Positions 31,394 through 41,993 of a DNA stretch of 44,375 bases are shown here, one piece after another. The DNA is from Geosiphon pyriformis (Eukaryota; Glomeromycota; Glomeromycetes; Archaeosporales; Geosiphonaceae), in the NCBI GenBank assembly GCA_016748015.1, contig JAAOMT010000235.1, positions 27,002 through 71,376 on the forward strand, given 5' to 3'. The stretch's first letter is position 1; every line of letters begins with the position of its first letter. The notes under the pieces were generated by a model, which saw only the letters and a list, made by a program, of their open reading frames with translations, made no database searches and was not told where the DNA came from. The position numbers and the translations under genes are program-made.

Positions 31394-32255
31394 TGTTACA
31401 GTAAATTATTTGGGATCTTAAAACAAATAACAAACTTATAACTTGGTGCTCAATTAATATAATGATATTGGTTTCTAAAGGTTTTCATGATCTGAAAGTT
31501 TTGGTTGAGTCCTTTGTATAATGAGCAGATAATTAATAGTTGTTTTAATAGCCTCTTGGAATTGCAATTTCATTAATTTTTTTCTCAGCTTGGTGGCCAG
31601 CAATCTTCTGGTAAGCAATCTGTAATTCTTATGCATTTTACCCACTCACAGGGGTTTTTTATCAGACAATTCTTGATGTCAATTACTTAATGCTTAATTC
31701 TTAATAAGTTTAATAAACCATTAACAAAATCTAAAATAAAATACAAAAAATTAAGCCAAGACAATACAAGTTAGTATTCTGTCAATAGTTATAATCAAGA
31801 GCTATTGTTTCTATGTGTTTTAAATATCAATTACTATCAACATTTAGAGTTAATAGCAAGCAATTGGATTTGAAATTCTGAATAAGAATATTTATTAATA
31901 TTTGGAATGATATGATTTCTAACTAGAAAATAGTAATTAATAAATTTTTGTCTGAGAATTCTCCTTCTTTCTGCTTCTAATGTTACTACTATATATACAT
32001 ATTTTCTAGTTTTACAAGATTGTTTTGGATTGTCTGTTTTTACTAGCTATTATTTTGTTTTCTTATGTTATACCTAATTATCTTATGTTATAATATGTTA
32101 TTTAACGTTATTATATGTTATTCTGTGTTATTCTACATTATAATACATTATCCAATATTATTGCACATTATTCTGTGTCCCTTCACGTTTTATCACATTT
32201 TTCTAGGTCATATTTTTCTTTCTTTCTTTGATCAGCTTTCCTTTTTTAAGTAACA
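31394..32255 (-). repeat. E4 5' LTR (type C, 862 bp)
   Basis: TGTTACAG...AAGTAACA; partner of 22093-23024. TATA-like box about 31988-31997; upstream array about 32071-32190 with about 12 ten-base units. Confidence 0.9.
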
Positions 32256-32259
32256 ATGG
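32256..32259. repeat. E4 target-site duplication, right copy (ATGG, imperfect)
   Basis: Compare GTAG at 22089-22092; both are one transition from GTGG. Confidence 0.45.
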
Positions 32260-32922
32260 CTTCAAAATCTAGTTGTAATAGTAGTAATCAAACTTCTGAT
32301 GGTGTTAGAGATTGTAATTTAAATCCCTCAAAATAATTGTCATATGTTCTTAATAACTCTGCTTTCTTTTGTTTACTTTGAAACAGGATTCTGCTTAGTA
32401 GTGTTGTCACATTTGTTGTGAATATGCCTATTATATTAATAGTACTTTTGGGTATGTGGTAATATGATGAATTTACAAGTAAATTAAATTTCTGTTTTTT
32501 CCAAATAGGTAATTGTATTTGCTTTGGAGTTTCTGCTGGTGTTTGTAATCTTCTTTTTTCTTTGTCAATAAAGATAATAGAAAATTTTTGTTTAGTGTAC
32601 TTTTCAATTTCTCTATTTATTTCTGTAATTATTGGCACAAATAGATGATTCTGTAGTAGTGTAGTGCTTTAAAGTAATTTACTGAAGAAATTGTTAAAAA
32701 CAGATTCTGAATCTCCTTGACCTTTCAAGTAGTATACAATTTATTTGTTGATATAACAATTGAAAGTTGATTTTGTTGGCCAACTGTTATCTGTTAATCT
32801 CAAATAATTTTTATAATGCTGGAATAAGGATTTTGTAAATCCCAAGTGGTTTGTTCTTATTTCTTCTGATTCTGCTACTGTTTTGAATAGTTGTTGTTAG
32901 TGCTGGTTTTCTGTTGGATTAT
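32260..32922 (-). pseudogene. E3 gag, N-terminal part
   Basis: The open stretch 32288-32638 (MPIITEINREIEKYTKQKFS..., PAETPKQIQLPIWKKQKF) is homologous to E4 gag ILTEINREIKHYTQQKYS and TLQKIQPLIWKKTRV. It belongs to the same frame as 21152-21397 once E4 plus 4 bp is removed. The first coding part (32640-32922) is broken by stops; the start codon is not clear. It lies directly downstream of the E3 PBS and 5' LTR. Confidence 0.75.
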
Positions 32923-32923
32923 A

Positions 32924-32940
32924 CCTCATAAGAAGCACTA
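32924..32940 (-). promoter_or_regulatory. E3 primer-binding site
   Basis: The minus strand reads TAGTGCTTCTTATGAGG two bases after the 5' LTR; same site as E2, E4 and E5 apart from transitions. Confidence 0.62.
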
Positions 32941-32942
32941 AA

Positions 32943-33780
32943 TATTACAGATGATTATTTGGGGTTTTAAATTAAATAACAAACTTGTAACTTGGTACTT
33001 AAAAACTGCTACAATTGATATTATCTTAAGGTTTTTGTAATCTAAAGATTTTGGTTGAATTCTTTATAATAGACAAAAATTCTTATATTGTTTTATTTGT
33101 AGCTTCTCAGAATCACAATTTTGTCAAATTTTTTTCTTTAATATAATAGTCAGATTATTTTGGTAGTTATGCCTTTCTGGTAAGCTATCTTTAATTTTCA
33201 AGTTCTCTACTTTTGTTTCATGAATTTTTTACCAGACTATCTTTGACATCAATAACTCAGTGCTTAATCTCTTTAATCAGTTAATAACAAACAAAAAATA
33301 AAAAAAAAGTAAAATAAAATAAAGAAAAAAAAATAAACTAAGACAAATAAGTTAGTATTCTGTTAATAGCCATAATTAAGAGCTATTGTTTCAGTGTAAT
33401 TAAGTATTAAATACTATCAACATATAGTGTTAATAGTGAAGAAAGTGATTTGGATAGAAAATAGTTATTTTATTAATATTAATAATTCTATTCTGCAAGA
33501 TCTTTGTAGTGATTCTGTTTTTTTTGTTTCTAATGCTCTTGCTATATATACATAATTTGGATTTTATGAGATTGCTTACATTCTCAAGCAATGTGCTATG
33601 ATTTCTTGAACAATGTGCCCTAATTTTCTAATATTGCTCCACATTGCTGAGCAATGTGTTATAATTCCTAACAATGCTTCACATTGCTAAAAAATGTGCT
33701 TATATGTTAACTATTATTCTTCTATTGGTCTATCTGTTTTTCTTAGTTATTTTCTTATATGTTTTTTTCTATAAATAACA
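32943..33780 (-). repeat. E3 5' LTR (type B)
   Basis: TATTACAG...AAATAACA; partner of 13786-14606. TATA-like box about 33542-33551. Upstream array about 33570-33710 contains perfect palindromes of the CACATTGCT/AGCAATGTG kind. Confidence 0.9.
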
Positions 33781-34130
33781 GTAGACAGAGAATTAAGGAC
33801 AACATATTTCCTTGTTTATCTCTTCATGATAATATCAACAACAGATTTAACCTTATTAAGTACCAGAATCAAGTTATTATTCACTATTAGATGGTTAAGC
33901 ACTATTTTCCAAAATGGCTGCTCCAAAACACTCTTGATTATATGTCTTTTGTCAGAACAAAAGTTTTCCATGTATTTGTTTATTGTTTTTTTGATAAAAA
34001 CATCTTTGACAACCTTAAACTTGTAATACTTGGACTTGCAGTACATTTTTTTGACTTTTGACAAATAATGCATAATTCTTTCTCTATTTTTACTATTATC
34101 AAACATGATGCACACTTTGAAAGCCTTTTT
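33781..34130 (-). pseudogene. LINE-1: region just upstream of RT (right part)
   Basis: A 99-codon open stretch (33816-34115) with KSVLEQPFWKIVLNHLIVNN, a block that in related fungal LINEs directly precedes the reverse transcriptase. After a stop it continues toward the E3 insertion point, and with E3 plus one 4-bp duplicate removed the frame runs into 13305-13785 (KYVVLNSLSAYW then SNQYVFLDYV). The first 4 bases (33781-33784, GTAG) are the right target duplicate. The N-terminal part of the LINE is missing, cut by the A-tail of LINE-2 at about 34131. Confidence 0.8.
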
Positions 34131-35001
34131 ATCTTTTTTTTTTGTTAATGTGTAGCCACACTAGTTTTTTATTAGTTTAGTCATACTTAAAAAGCATGGC
34201 TTTTTCATAAAGCCAACTCATCCAATAATTTAAATTACAAGATGTGGCTAACTACTATGTGGTTATGTCTAACTACATACTAGTATAACCAAAAAACCTA
34301 AGGGGTATCACACTATTACTTAAAGTAATTCTATTATCCAAAACATCAGTCAATATTTTATTACAACTTTTGTATTCATTACTCTTTCTAATATTGAAAT
34401 TGCCACTACCATTAATATTATTCTTTGGTGTTTTGCACACACTAATTACTTGTAATAAGCTTTTCTTAACTCTGTTATTAATGCCTACTGATTTTTCTCA
34501 TTCAGTTTGTAACTTGTAACATTCTTTTCACAATCTATTTCTTGCTTGAGTTACTGCCTATTTACACACCTTAATTTAAACATTATTGTTAGCTCTATGA
34601 TCAATGTCAGAAAAAACATTGATTCTTCTGAATTGCTCATTAATTAATCCTTTGCATAATAGATCTATGTTGGGTGTTGACCAGATGTACTCATTAGACA
34701 GAAAAATCTGCTTGCCAGGGTCCAAAATTTTACATTTCCCTTTCACAGTCTTTGATAAGCACTGCATCCACTTATTTCTCACATCATTTATCAGCATCTT
34801 GCCCATTTGAGTATTCAGAAAGTATTTCCAAAAGTGTTGGTTGGTTTCTACTTCTGTGTGGCATGTTTTGCACAGATTGTTCAAATACACCAAAGAATAT
34901 CTGTTGTATAGCACCTCTGCTGTTGGCAGCATATTATGGAATGATTTTATGATAAATGTATGCATTGTTGAAAAACCAGCCAAGGTGAGACCTGATAACA
35001 T
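34131..35001 (-). pseudogene. LINE-2: C-terminal ORF end, 3' UTR and A-tail
   Basis: The minus-strand frame entering from E5 reads LTLAGFSTMHTFIIKSFHNML, then a Cys/His cluster CKTCHTEVETNQHFW (about 34830-34880), then KCKILDPGKQIFLSNEYIW. After a stop at 34576 it continues (INNRVKKSLLQVISVCKTPK) to a final stop at about 34273. A 130-base 3' UTR follows, ending in an A-rich tail (plus-strand T11 at about 34132-34142), as expected for target-primed reverse transcription. The Cys/His tail after RNase H is known from LINEs of this fungal group. Bases 34998-35001 (ACAT) are the left E5 duplicate. Confidence 0.83.
34998..35001. repeat. E5 target-site duplication, left copy (ACAT)
   Basis: ACAT precedes the LTR and is repeated exactly at 42733-42736. 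Removing E5 plus one copy rejoins LINE-2 in frame. Confidence 0.85.
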
Positions 35002-35656
35002 TGTTACAGATTGGAGTAACAAGCTAATGGATAGCAAGAGAGAACAGAATTGTAGGGTGATGGAAATAATCAAAGAAGATTCAACTTTAATGAGCGAATT
35101 AAATAAGTATGGATTCAATGTGTGAGATCAGTCTCATAAAATATCTCAGTCACTATTCTTTTCAAAGGTAACTGGGGAATCTGAAGATAGAGAGATAGTC
35201 CATACTGTCAACAATTAATTACTGCTGGTATTAATTCTATGCCTTCACGTCAGTGCTCTTAGAATTCAATATTAGGTATCAACTTGTGCTCTTCAGTCAC
35301 ATTTATACAAATAGTCTTCAAATACTACAATTATTCAAACAGAAAAAGGCCAACAAGTAATCTTTTATTCTAAGATGTTTGGATACTTGAAGGTAGGAAA
35401 AGAGAAATTAGCAATAAGAGAGTGATTGAGATGAAAGTTGTTATTTTTATTTATTTGATTCTTGTCTAAAAGATGATTTTCTACAGCTAAGAGACTCATC
35501 ACTTATATAGCTATTGAAAGTGGTCAATGACCAGGTTAATGGTCAGATCATTGATCAGGTCAATGATCACTATCTAAAAATAGAGTGGCTAATTATATGT
35601 CATCAGTGGCTAATACATGTGATAACTAATAAAAATTATGAGTTTCAATCATAACA
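35002..35656 (-). repeat. E5 3' LTR (655 bp)
   Basis: TGTTACAG...CATAACA. Homologous to 41994-42732 and to the E2 LTRs. Four 12-bp array units at 35522-35569 next to the TATA-like box (about 35503-35511). Confidence 0.93.
35522..35569 (-). repeat. Tandem 12-bp promoter array in E5 3' LTR, four units
   Basis: Four GGTCAATGATCA-like units; the partner LTR has eleven. Confidence 0.87.
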
Positions 35657-36408
35657 TCATCCTCTCCAAAGAGATTAAGCTCCAGCGAAATCAAGCTATT
35701 TATAGGGTATTCTAATTGAAGGGTTTTGTCTAACTCAAACCTAACTAGTTTGTTGAAGTTTTTTGTGGATAGAGTGTATAGTACTTGAGGTAAAATAAGC
35801 TTTGTATCCAAGAGACCAAATCTTTGTATAAGAGTTTTGGCTCTTTTTGCAATGGTCAAAACTCTTAGGACATCTAAACATATAATGCCCAAAATTTCTA
35901 CTTGTATCTCTAAAGTTGTTTTCTTTATAAGCTTTATTTCTTCTATAATTTCACCAAAACAACTATAGAGTTCTAGTTGCCTTCCATATGACAAGTTTTT
36001 GTCTATGGGCAAGATTTTTTTAATCATTTTTCCAATTGTCATGGAAGGTGTAAGTATTGTTGCTGTTATGCTTTCCAACAAATACTTATCCATTTTGCTA
36101 CCAATTCTTTCTCTTCTGATAGTGGTTTTCTTTGGTCTAATAACAGTATGAGTTCCATTGTTATCAGTTATGGTGGTTTGTTTTCCAATGGTCAGAGTAG
36201 CATTTGGATAATTTTTGATCCAGTACTCATAGAGAGTGTAAAAAGCATTTTGAATGTTTTGATCTAGAAAATAATTGTTCATGTTGATTGAAGATACCTC
36301 TGTTTTGGGAATGGTGCATTTATTTATATCTGATTTTTGTTGATCATTTGGGTCAGTATTACCACAACAGGTAACCAATCAGGTTATTTGTGATATTTCT
36401 TGAGTCAT
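35626..36408 (-). pseudogene. E5 ORF3: extra 3' ORF of unknown function, open apart from one TGA
   Basis: 261 codons from ATG (36406-36408), which overlaps the pol stop TGA (36405-36407) as ATGA, to a stop at 35626 inside the 3' LTR. Codon 10 is TGA (36379-36381), exactly as in E2; the remaining 250 codons are open. Most differences from E2 are conservative. Seen: CCGNTDPNDQQK near the start, YFLDQNIQNAFYTLYEYWIK, KKTTIRRERIGSKMDKYL, and a Leu-rich C-terminal half ending FGEDDVMIETHNFY. No signal peptide, membrane segment or catalytic motif. The third-ORF position matches env of errantiviruses, but sequence features do not support a glycoprotein. Family not recognised. Confidence 0.78.
35657..35673 (-). 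promoter_or_regulatory. E5 polypurine tract
   Basis: The minus strand reads CTCTTTGGAGAGGATGA next to the 3' LTR, matching E2 2213-2229. Confidence 0.6.
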
Positions 36409-37829
36409 GTGCCATGAATAAGGCGATCATTGAAGATTGTTCTATATTGATCTTGTAAGATATAAGAACCATTGTTTAAAACTTTGTTAACTATAAAGAG
36501 TCCTTTCCACCAGCTAGAGAATTTATTACCATAGACATTGTCTCTGTCTGAATGGTATTCTAAAACTAAGTCATCAACACTTAAGGAAAGTGTTTTATAT
36601 GTTTTCTTTTTCTTAAGCTTCTCTTGGAATTGTTTTATTTTTTCAAAAACAATTATCTGTGCTTCTACTAATAAGTCAAGAATAGTACCAAGTCTTCTTT
36701 GCAAAATGTCTTTGTAATTGCCTATTGTTATTTCTTCAAAGAGTATTGTCTCAATGTTAATTTCTATTGGTAAGGTTGCCATTTGTCCATAAAGTAAATA
36801 AAAAGGTTTATAACTTGTTATGTTATAATTCACAGTTCTATAGGCAAACAAAGCTAAAGGCAGTACTTTGTCCTATAAGTTTGTTTCTTTGCTGGTTTTG
36901 GCTAGGGTTTCACATAGTGTTCTATTAAAATGTTCTACTAGGCCATTTGTTTGGGAGAGATAAGGAAAAGAAAGTTTGTGACATATTCCCATTTTTCTGC
37001 AAAGTTCTTCAACAAGTGTACTGAGAAAAGCTCTTTCTCTGTCAGATAAAAATTCTTTGGGGCAGCCATGACAACAAATGATATCTTTATAAATGAAATT
37101 GGCTATTGAGACTGCTGTTTGGTCTGGAGTGGCTCTTGCTTCTACTCACTTTGTAAGATAGTCGGTAGCTATAATAATATATCTGTTATCATCAGGAGTT
37201 ATTGTTAAAAGTCTAACAACATCTATACCAATTCTGTCAAAAGATTAACCAACAGAGATTGGATGGATATTTTCTTTGTGATTGGGTTTTCCTCTTTTTT
37301 GGCAGATATTACAGATTTTGATGTATTTAGCAATGTCTTTTTTCAAGGTAGGCCAATAATAGTGAGCTAAAATTTTTTGAATTGTTTTTGTTTTTCCAAA
37401 GTGTCCAGCTAATAGATCAGTGTGCATATTGTAGATCACAATTTCTCTTTTTTCAAATCTGATGACTCTTTGGGGGCAGTCAGAATTTTTTTATTTCTTT
37501 TATAAAGTTGGTTCTGATGAATCAAATAGAAATTTAATTGTTTACACAAATGTTTTCTTTGTTGTTGTGTGTATTTTGGTGGGTATTGTCCTTTACCCAA
37601 AAATTCCATTAAGGCAGAGTAGTTGTCCAAGTCCATTATTGTGTTTGTCAAAAAGGGGGAATTACTAATAATTAAGTTGATTTGGTTTGAGAGAGTTGTT
37701 CTGTCATTAGATGGTAAATCTGAAGAAAGCATCGGCATTTTGATGATTAGCTCCTTTGTGATGTTGAATATTATAGTCGAATTCATCCAAGTGGAATATC
37801 CAGTGAGTTATCCATTTGTGTTCTAGCCT
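36405..37829 (-). pseudogene. E5 pol: integrase with GPY/F-like C-terminus
   Basis: Zinc-binding region 37245-37439 (MHTDLLAGHFGK, CNICQKRG), stop at 37245, core with RIGIDVV, a SDRERAFLSTL block (about 37030-37060) and QTNGLVEHFN (about 36930-36960), then the open stretch 36405-36851 with FAYRTVNYNITSY and WKGLFIVNKVLNNGSYIL. The upstream RNase H-integrase linker (37436-37786) is open in another phase. Stops at about 37245, 37132 and 36870. Confidence 0.88.
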
Positions 37830-39125
37830 TTTTTTGTTGTGCAGCCAAACCAAAACTTAGTGATCTGTTACCACCAAAAACTTCACACCAAGAAGATACT
37901 TACTCCAGTAACTGGTGGACTATACTACTGCTAAGCATTCTTGTTCAGTGACTGAATAGTTTTGTTCTGCTGGGGAAAGAGTTCTACTGGCATAGGCTAT
38001 GGCATGTTCTTTGCCATTTTCATCTTTCTAGAAGAGAACAGCACCAAGTCCAAAGTCAGATGCATCAATGTAGAGAATAAAGGGTCGATCTAGATCAGGT
38101 TGCTTGAGAATGAGTTCTGTAACCAGTTTTTCCTTTAAAGTTTCAAAGGCTTTTTGCTGATGTGTTTCCCAATGGTAATTGACATTTTTCCTGAGTAGCT
38201 GATTAAGAGGAGAGGCAATTTTGGAAAAATTTTTGACAAATTTGTGATAATAAGAGGCCAAACCAAGAAAAAAGCATAGTTCATAAATGTTCATTGGTTG
38301 TTTAATGTTTTGGAATTTTTCAACTTTGGCTGGGTCAGGAAAGATTCCATCTTTAGTGATAAGATGACCAAGAAATTGGGTGGATTGTCTTTTAAAGAAA
38401 GATTTGATTGGGTTGATCTTGAGACCAGCATTTCTAAGAAGATCAAAAACCTTTTGCAAATGTTCTAGGTGTTCATCCCAGATTTTTGAGTATACCATTA
38501 TGTCATCCAAATAGACTAGAACAAAGTTTTTCTTAACTGATTCAAATACTTTATCCATTAAGCATTGAAAGATAGGAGGGGCGTTGGTGAGACCAAAAGA
38601 TATGACTGTGAATTCATAGGTGCCATACTTGGTGATGAAGGCAGTTTTTTTTTTGTTTTCTGGATCCATTTCTACTTGCCAGAATCCAATAGTTAAGTCA
38701 ATGTTTGAGAAGAAAGCAGCATCTTTGAATTGGTCTAACATTGGATCAATTTTGAGAAATGGGTACATGTCTCTTTTAGTGATGGCATTTAATTGGCAGT
38801 AGTCAACACAGAAGCATAGTGTTTCACTTTTTTTGGATATCACTACAACTGGGAAAGCCCATTCACTCTTGGTTTTTTGTATGAATCCAAGTTCTTTCAT
38901 CCAGTTTATCTTTTTCTTGATAAACTCATCATTGCACTGATTGAATTGATAAGACTTCAAATAGATGGGTCGAGTTTCTCTGATGGTAATGGTGTGTTGT
39001 ATTACATGGGTATGTCCAGGAGTATCACTTTCTTTGGAAATAACTGGGCTATTTCTAGCCAGCAAATTTTCAATCTCTATTTTTCTTTCTTCTGGAGAGG
39101 GTTCTTTTTGTTCTACAACCAGTGA
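37830..39125 (-). CDS. E5 pol: reverse transcriptase and RNase H (intact stretch)
   Basis: C-terminal two-thirds of the 663-codon frame 38028-40019. RT motifs: [52 protein letters not shown], catalytic [11 protein letters not shown] (about 38490-38525), [34 protein letters not shown]. RNase H begins [17 protein letters not shown], with the first catalytic Asp in IDAS, then a stop at 38028; [23 protein letters not shown] follows beyond it. Small changes (LPK to FLK, ST to SN in the TIDL block) suggest reduced activity. It is continuous upstream with the protease. Confidence 0.92.
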
Positions 39126-40391
39126 TTGGATCTCAGGTGGTTTATTCTCAAAGAACTTCTGTACTTCTTTCAATTCTTCTCTGGGTATCAAACTGATTGG
39201 TTCCCAATCTCTGTAATAAATCAGGCATAATTTGCATTCATCACTTGGAGAATACAAGAGTTTGTTGCACCAACACCAGACACAAAGACCATGCCACCAA
39301 AAACTGTATTTGGCTTTCTTGCCAGGTTTTTTTTCAAAGGTTGTTCTAAGAATATCATAATAAGGCCAACAGATTAGCTTGCTATTTACAATGATTCCTT
39401 CTTTGTCTGCTTTAACATTGTCCAGTGGTTTGTTATTGTTGGTGAAGGTAGTATAGGCGAGTTCAGCAGTTTCTTCTTGCTCTTCTTGTTCTTCTTCTTT
39501 ATCACTCTCTTCATCATCTGATTCATCTGATTGTTCTTCTTCTTGGTTTTGTTTGGGTACTGGGGGAGTTGTCCAATAGTAATATTTAACCACAATGGGT
39601 TTCTCATCACATCTGATGGTTAATTCACAAAGTTCATAATCAAGCAAAGCTTTTGCTTTCTTGAGCCATTCATTACCAACAATGATAGTGTATTCCTTGG
39701 CTTCAGAAACTTCTATGTCAGTTTCAATGCTGATTCTATTGATGCAGACAGGAACAGCTTTGGCAATACCCAGTTCTTTTTTTTTGTTATTATGTATGTT
39801 GGTCATTGGTCTGGTGGAAAGTTCATCAATTTTTCTACCAATTGCTTTCAAGAAGTGTTTGGCAATGACACTAACAGATAATCCACTGTCCAGAATTAAG
39901 TCAATGAAGTATTCAGCCACTTGGGCTTTACAAATCAGAGGGGTGACATTGCTGTTGTCAGCAAGTCCAACTTGGCGAGAGTGCTTGTTGGTTTTTGGTG
40001 TTTTCTTCTTTGGAATCAAAGATTTGTGAAGATCCTTTCTGAACTATGGGTGGGTCATTAACTGGCCAAAGATAATATGTGCTGGGGTTTCCATAAGATC
40101 TTTGACAATGGAATAGGGTCCAGATTTTTGTACAATTTCTGGGAGTTCTAACTTTGGAGAATTCTTAAAAACTTTAGCCTTTGGTGGCTTATTGTTATTA
40201 GTGGCAGAAGTTGAGGCTTTGTTGGGGTCTAGAACGAAATCAACCTTGGCTTTTTTCTTCTTTCTGGTTGGTTCTAAGGTGTTGATTGCTAGTTCATCTA
40301 TGTCATGGTCATCATCAGTTAAGTTAAAAGCATAAAAAAAGTTTTCTTCTGGTTGGCTTGCACTTTCATCTTTTGGAGGTGCACTTACCAG
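39126..40391 (-). pseudogene. E5 pol: aspartic protease and acidic/Cys-rich linker
   Basis: The pol frame starts at the slippery site. One stop (TAG for Gln, 40044-40046) precedes the open stretch. Protease block LILDSGLSVSVIAKHF (DSG 39882-39890) and IIVGNEWLKKAKALLDYE. A strongly acidic segment (about 39455-39545, runs of Glu/Asp) and a Cys cluster HGLCVWCWCNK...CKLC (about 39220-39300) link to RT. Compared with E2 this segment is intact after 40019. Confidence 0.9.
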
Positions 40392-41941
40392 TTTAAAGGC
40401 TAATAAACAGTGGCTTCAACTAGGGAATCCTTTCCAAAAAAATTGATGTTGGCATGATTGGGTCTTTGATTGGGGACATTGTTGTTGTTGTTGGGTCTAT
40501 TGTTTTAGTTGTCATTGTTTCTGGGAGCTGGAAGAGGCAGTGAAGGATTGTTACAATCTCTTGAATAATGTCCAGTTAATCCACAACAATAGCACACAGG
40601 TGGACCATGATTTTGCTGTCTTTAATAGGGAGGTTGCTGGGGCTGGTTAAAACGAGGTTCATATCTAGATCTTGGTGGTTGCTGGTTATCTCTGACTGCT
40701 TGTGCCAATGGTTCTAATAACTGGACAAAGTTAGCTGTAAGTCTATCTATCAATTATTCATTTGGGTTTTGGGTTTGGGCAGCAAAAGAAGTAGTGGCCA
40801 TTTGAGGAGTAGGAGCCATAATAAGAGCAGAAGCAAAAACTGGAAGTGTGGATCCCAAATGTATTCTTTGATTGTCTTCAATTCTTTGAGCAAGTTCAAT
40901 GACCATATTCATAGTGGAATTATTTTTTAAAGCCAAGAGAGGCCAAAGAGCATATGATAAATCAGTTCTCAATCCTTTTGTAAAAGAGTAGATCTTTTGC
41001 TCTTCAGTCCAGTTTCTACCAAAATCTACATGCTTGATGAGTTTTCTGATTGCTTTGGCATATTTGGTCACAATTTCACTAGGACCTTGGGTTCTTCTTT
41101 CTAATTCCATATGCTATTTAGATATTAAGATGGGGGTTCTGAATTTGTTTTCAAACTGGGTAGTGAAAGAGGTGTTGTTTTCTTCAATATTTGCTGGGGT
41201 CCATCTAACAATTCTTTGTTGAGCACCAGCATTGGTTTCTTGTAAAAACCAGATAGTAGGGGAGCCTTGAAGGTAGCCACCAACGATTTGGAACTTGTAT
41301 TCATCATCATACTGGTTTGCAGTGGCTGCTCTTTCAAAATTGTCCAACTATTCAATTGGATCTTGGGCATCACTTCTGAATAGAGGTAGTGGGGTGTTGT
41401 TTCTTTGTTCCAAAGCAATTTGTATGCCTTGGAGAGCGGCCAGAATGTTTACTTGCATTGGATCTTGGGCCATTGGTTCAGGAGTTACTGTTTGTGTAAA
41501 GTGCTCTGATTCACTTAAGAAGAGATTAAAAATAGGGGCTGTTTGGTAGCTTTTTTCTTTTGTTTTAAGAAGAGTTACTGTTGATTAATGGGCAGCAATC
41601 CAAATGTGGATTTGATGATTCAGATATTCGAAATTAGGGGGCTGTTGTTCAAAGGTTGTAGAATATAAGAGCTGATTGATACTGTTGTTTCTTTCTTCAA
41701 AGTTATCTTCAAAATAAGCTTGATCAAAGTAATAGGTTGTATAAGTTGTGTAGGTTTCAGTTGAATGCTCATTTAGGAACCAGTTCCAAAAGTCTTTGAA
41801 TTGTCTGCTGGATTGTTTTTCAATAGGAAAGCAAATTAAGCAGGAGGGCAAAGGATTAAGTTCAATAAAATCTAGGTTATTTCTGTTGTGTGCTGCAAAG
41901 TGTTTTTCTGATTGCTGTGGCAGATATGAGTAATCACTCAT
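40385..41941 (-). pseudogene. E5 gag with CCHC zinc knuckle
   Basis: 518 codons from ATG 41939-41941 (MSDYSYLPQQ) to TAA 40385-40387. The first 118 codons are open, then a stop at 41585; the capsid core is open at 41114-41347 and 40754-41110 (WTEEQKIYSFTKGLRTDLSY). The knuckle CYCCGLTGHYSRDC lies at about 40550-40595. Stops replace Trp (about 41350, 41112) and Gln codons. A TAA just before the knuckle (PPY-stop-RQQ) is shared with E2 at the same codon. Confidence 0.9.
40391..40397 (-). promoter_or_regulatory. E5 gag-pol -1 slippery heptamer
   Basis: T TTA AAC in gag phase, two codons before the gag stop (TAA). A -1 slip enters the protease frame. The downstream hairpin seen in E2 is weakened here by transitions. 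Confidence 0.8.
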
Positions 41942-41970
41942 ACAATGAGGGAATAAGTGAATTTTGACAA

Positions 41971-41987
41971 CTTCACAGGAAGCACCA
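41971..41987 (-). promoter_or_regulatory. E5 primer-binding site
   Basis: The minus strand reads TGGTGCTTCCTGTGAAG six bases after the 5' LTR; two transitions from E2. Confidence 0.7.
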
Positions 41988-41993
41988 CTTTTA

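Larger units (their letters stand above)
22093..32255 (-). mobile_element. E4: dUTPase-type Ty3/gypsy retrotransposon (10.2 kb) nested in E3 gag
   Basis: Bounded by type C LTRs (22093-23024 and 31394-32255), starting TATTACAG/TGTTACAG and ending AAGTAACA. Minus-strand order: 5' LTR, PBS, gag with intact CCHC knuckle, PR, zinc ribbon, dUTPase, RT, RNase H, integrase, a 194-codon uninterrupted 3' ORF, PPT, 3' LTR. The polyprotein is broken by many stops and frameshifts, but the 3' ORF is open. Removing E4 plus 4 bp restores the E3 gag frame. Confidence 0.92.
13786..33780 (-). mobile_element. E3: dUTPase-type Ty3/gypsy retrotransposon, about 9.8 kb without nested E4
   Basis: Flanked by type B LTRs (13786-14606 and 32943-33780). 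It contains E4 (22093-32255) inserted in its gag. Minus-strand order: 5' LTR, PBS, gag N-terminus (32256-32930), [E4], gag C-terminus, PR, poly-T tract, zinc ribbon, dUTPase, RT, RNase H, integrase, decayed 3' ORF, PPT, 3' LTR. With E4 and one 4-bp duplicate removed, the two gag parts fall in the same frame. It is heavily degraded: nearly every domain has several stops. It lies within LINE-1. Confidence 0.9.
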
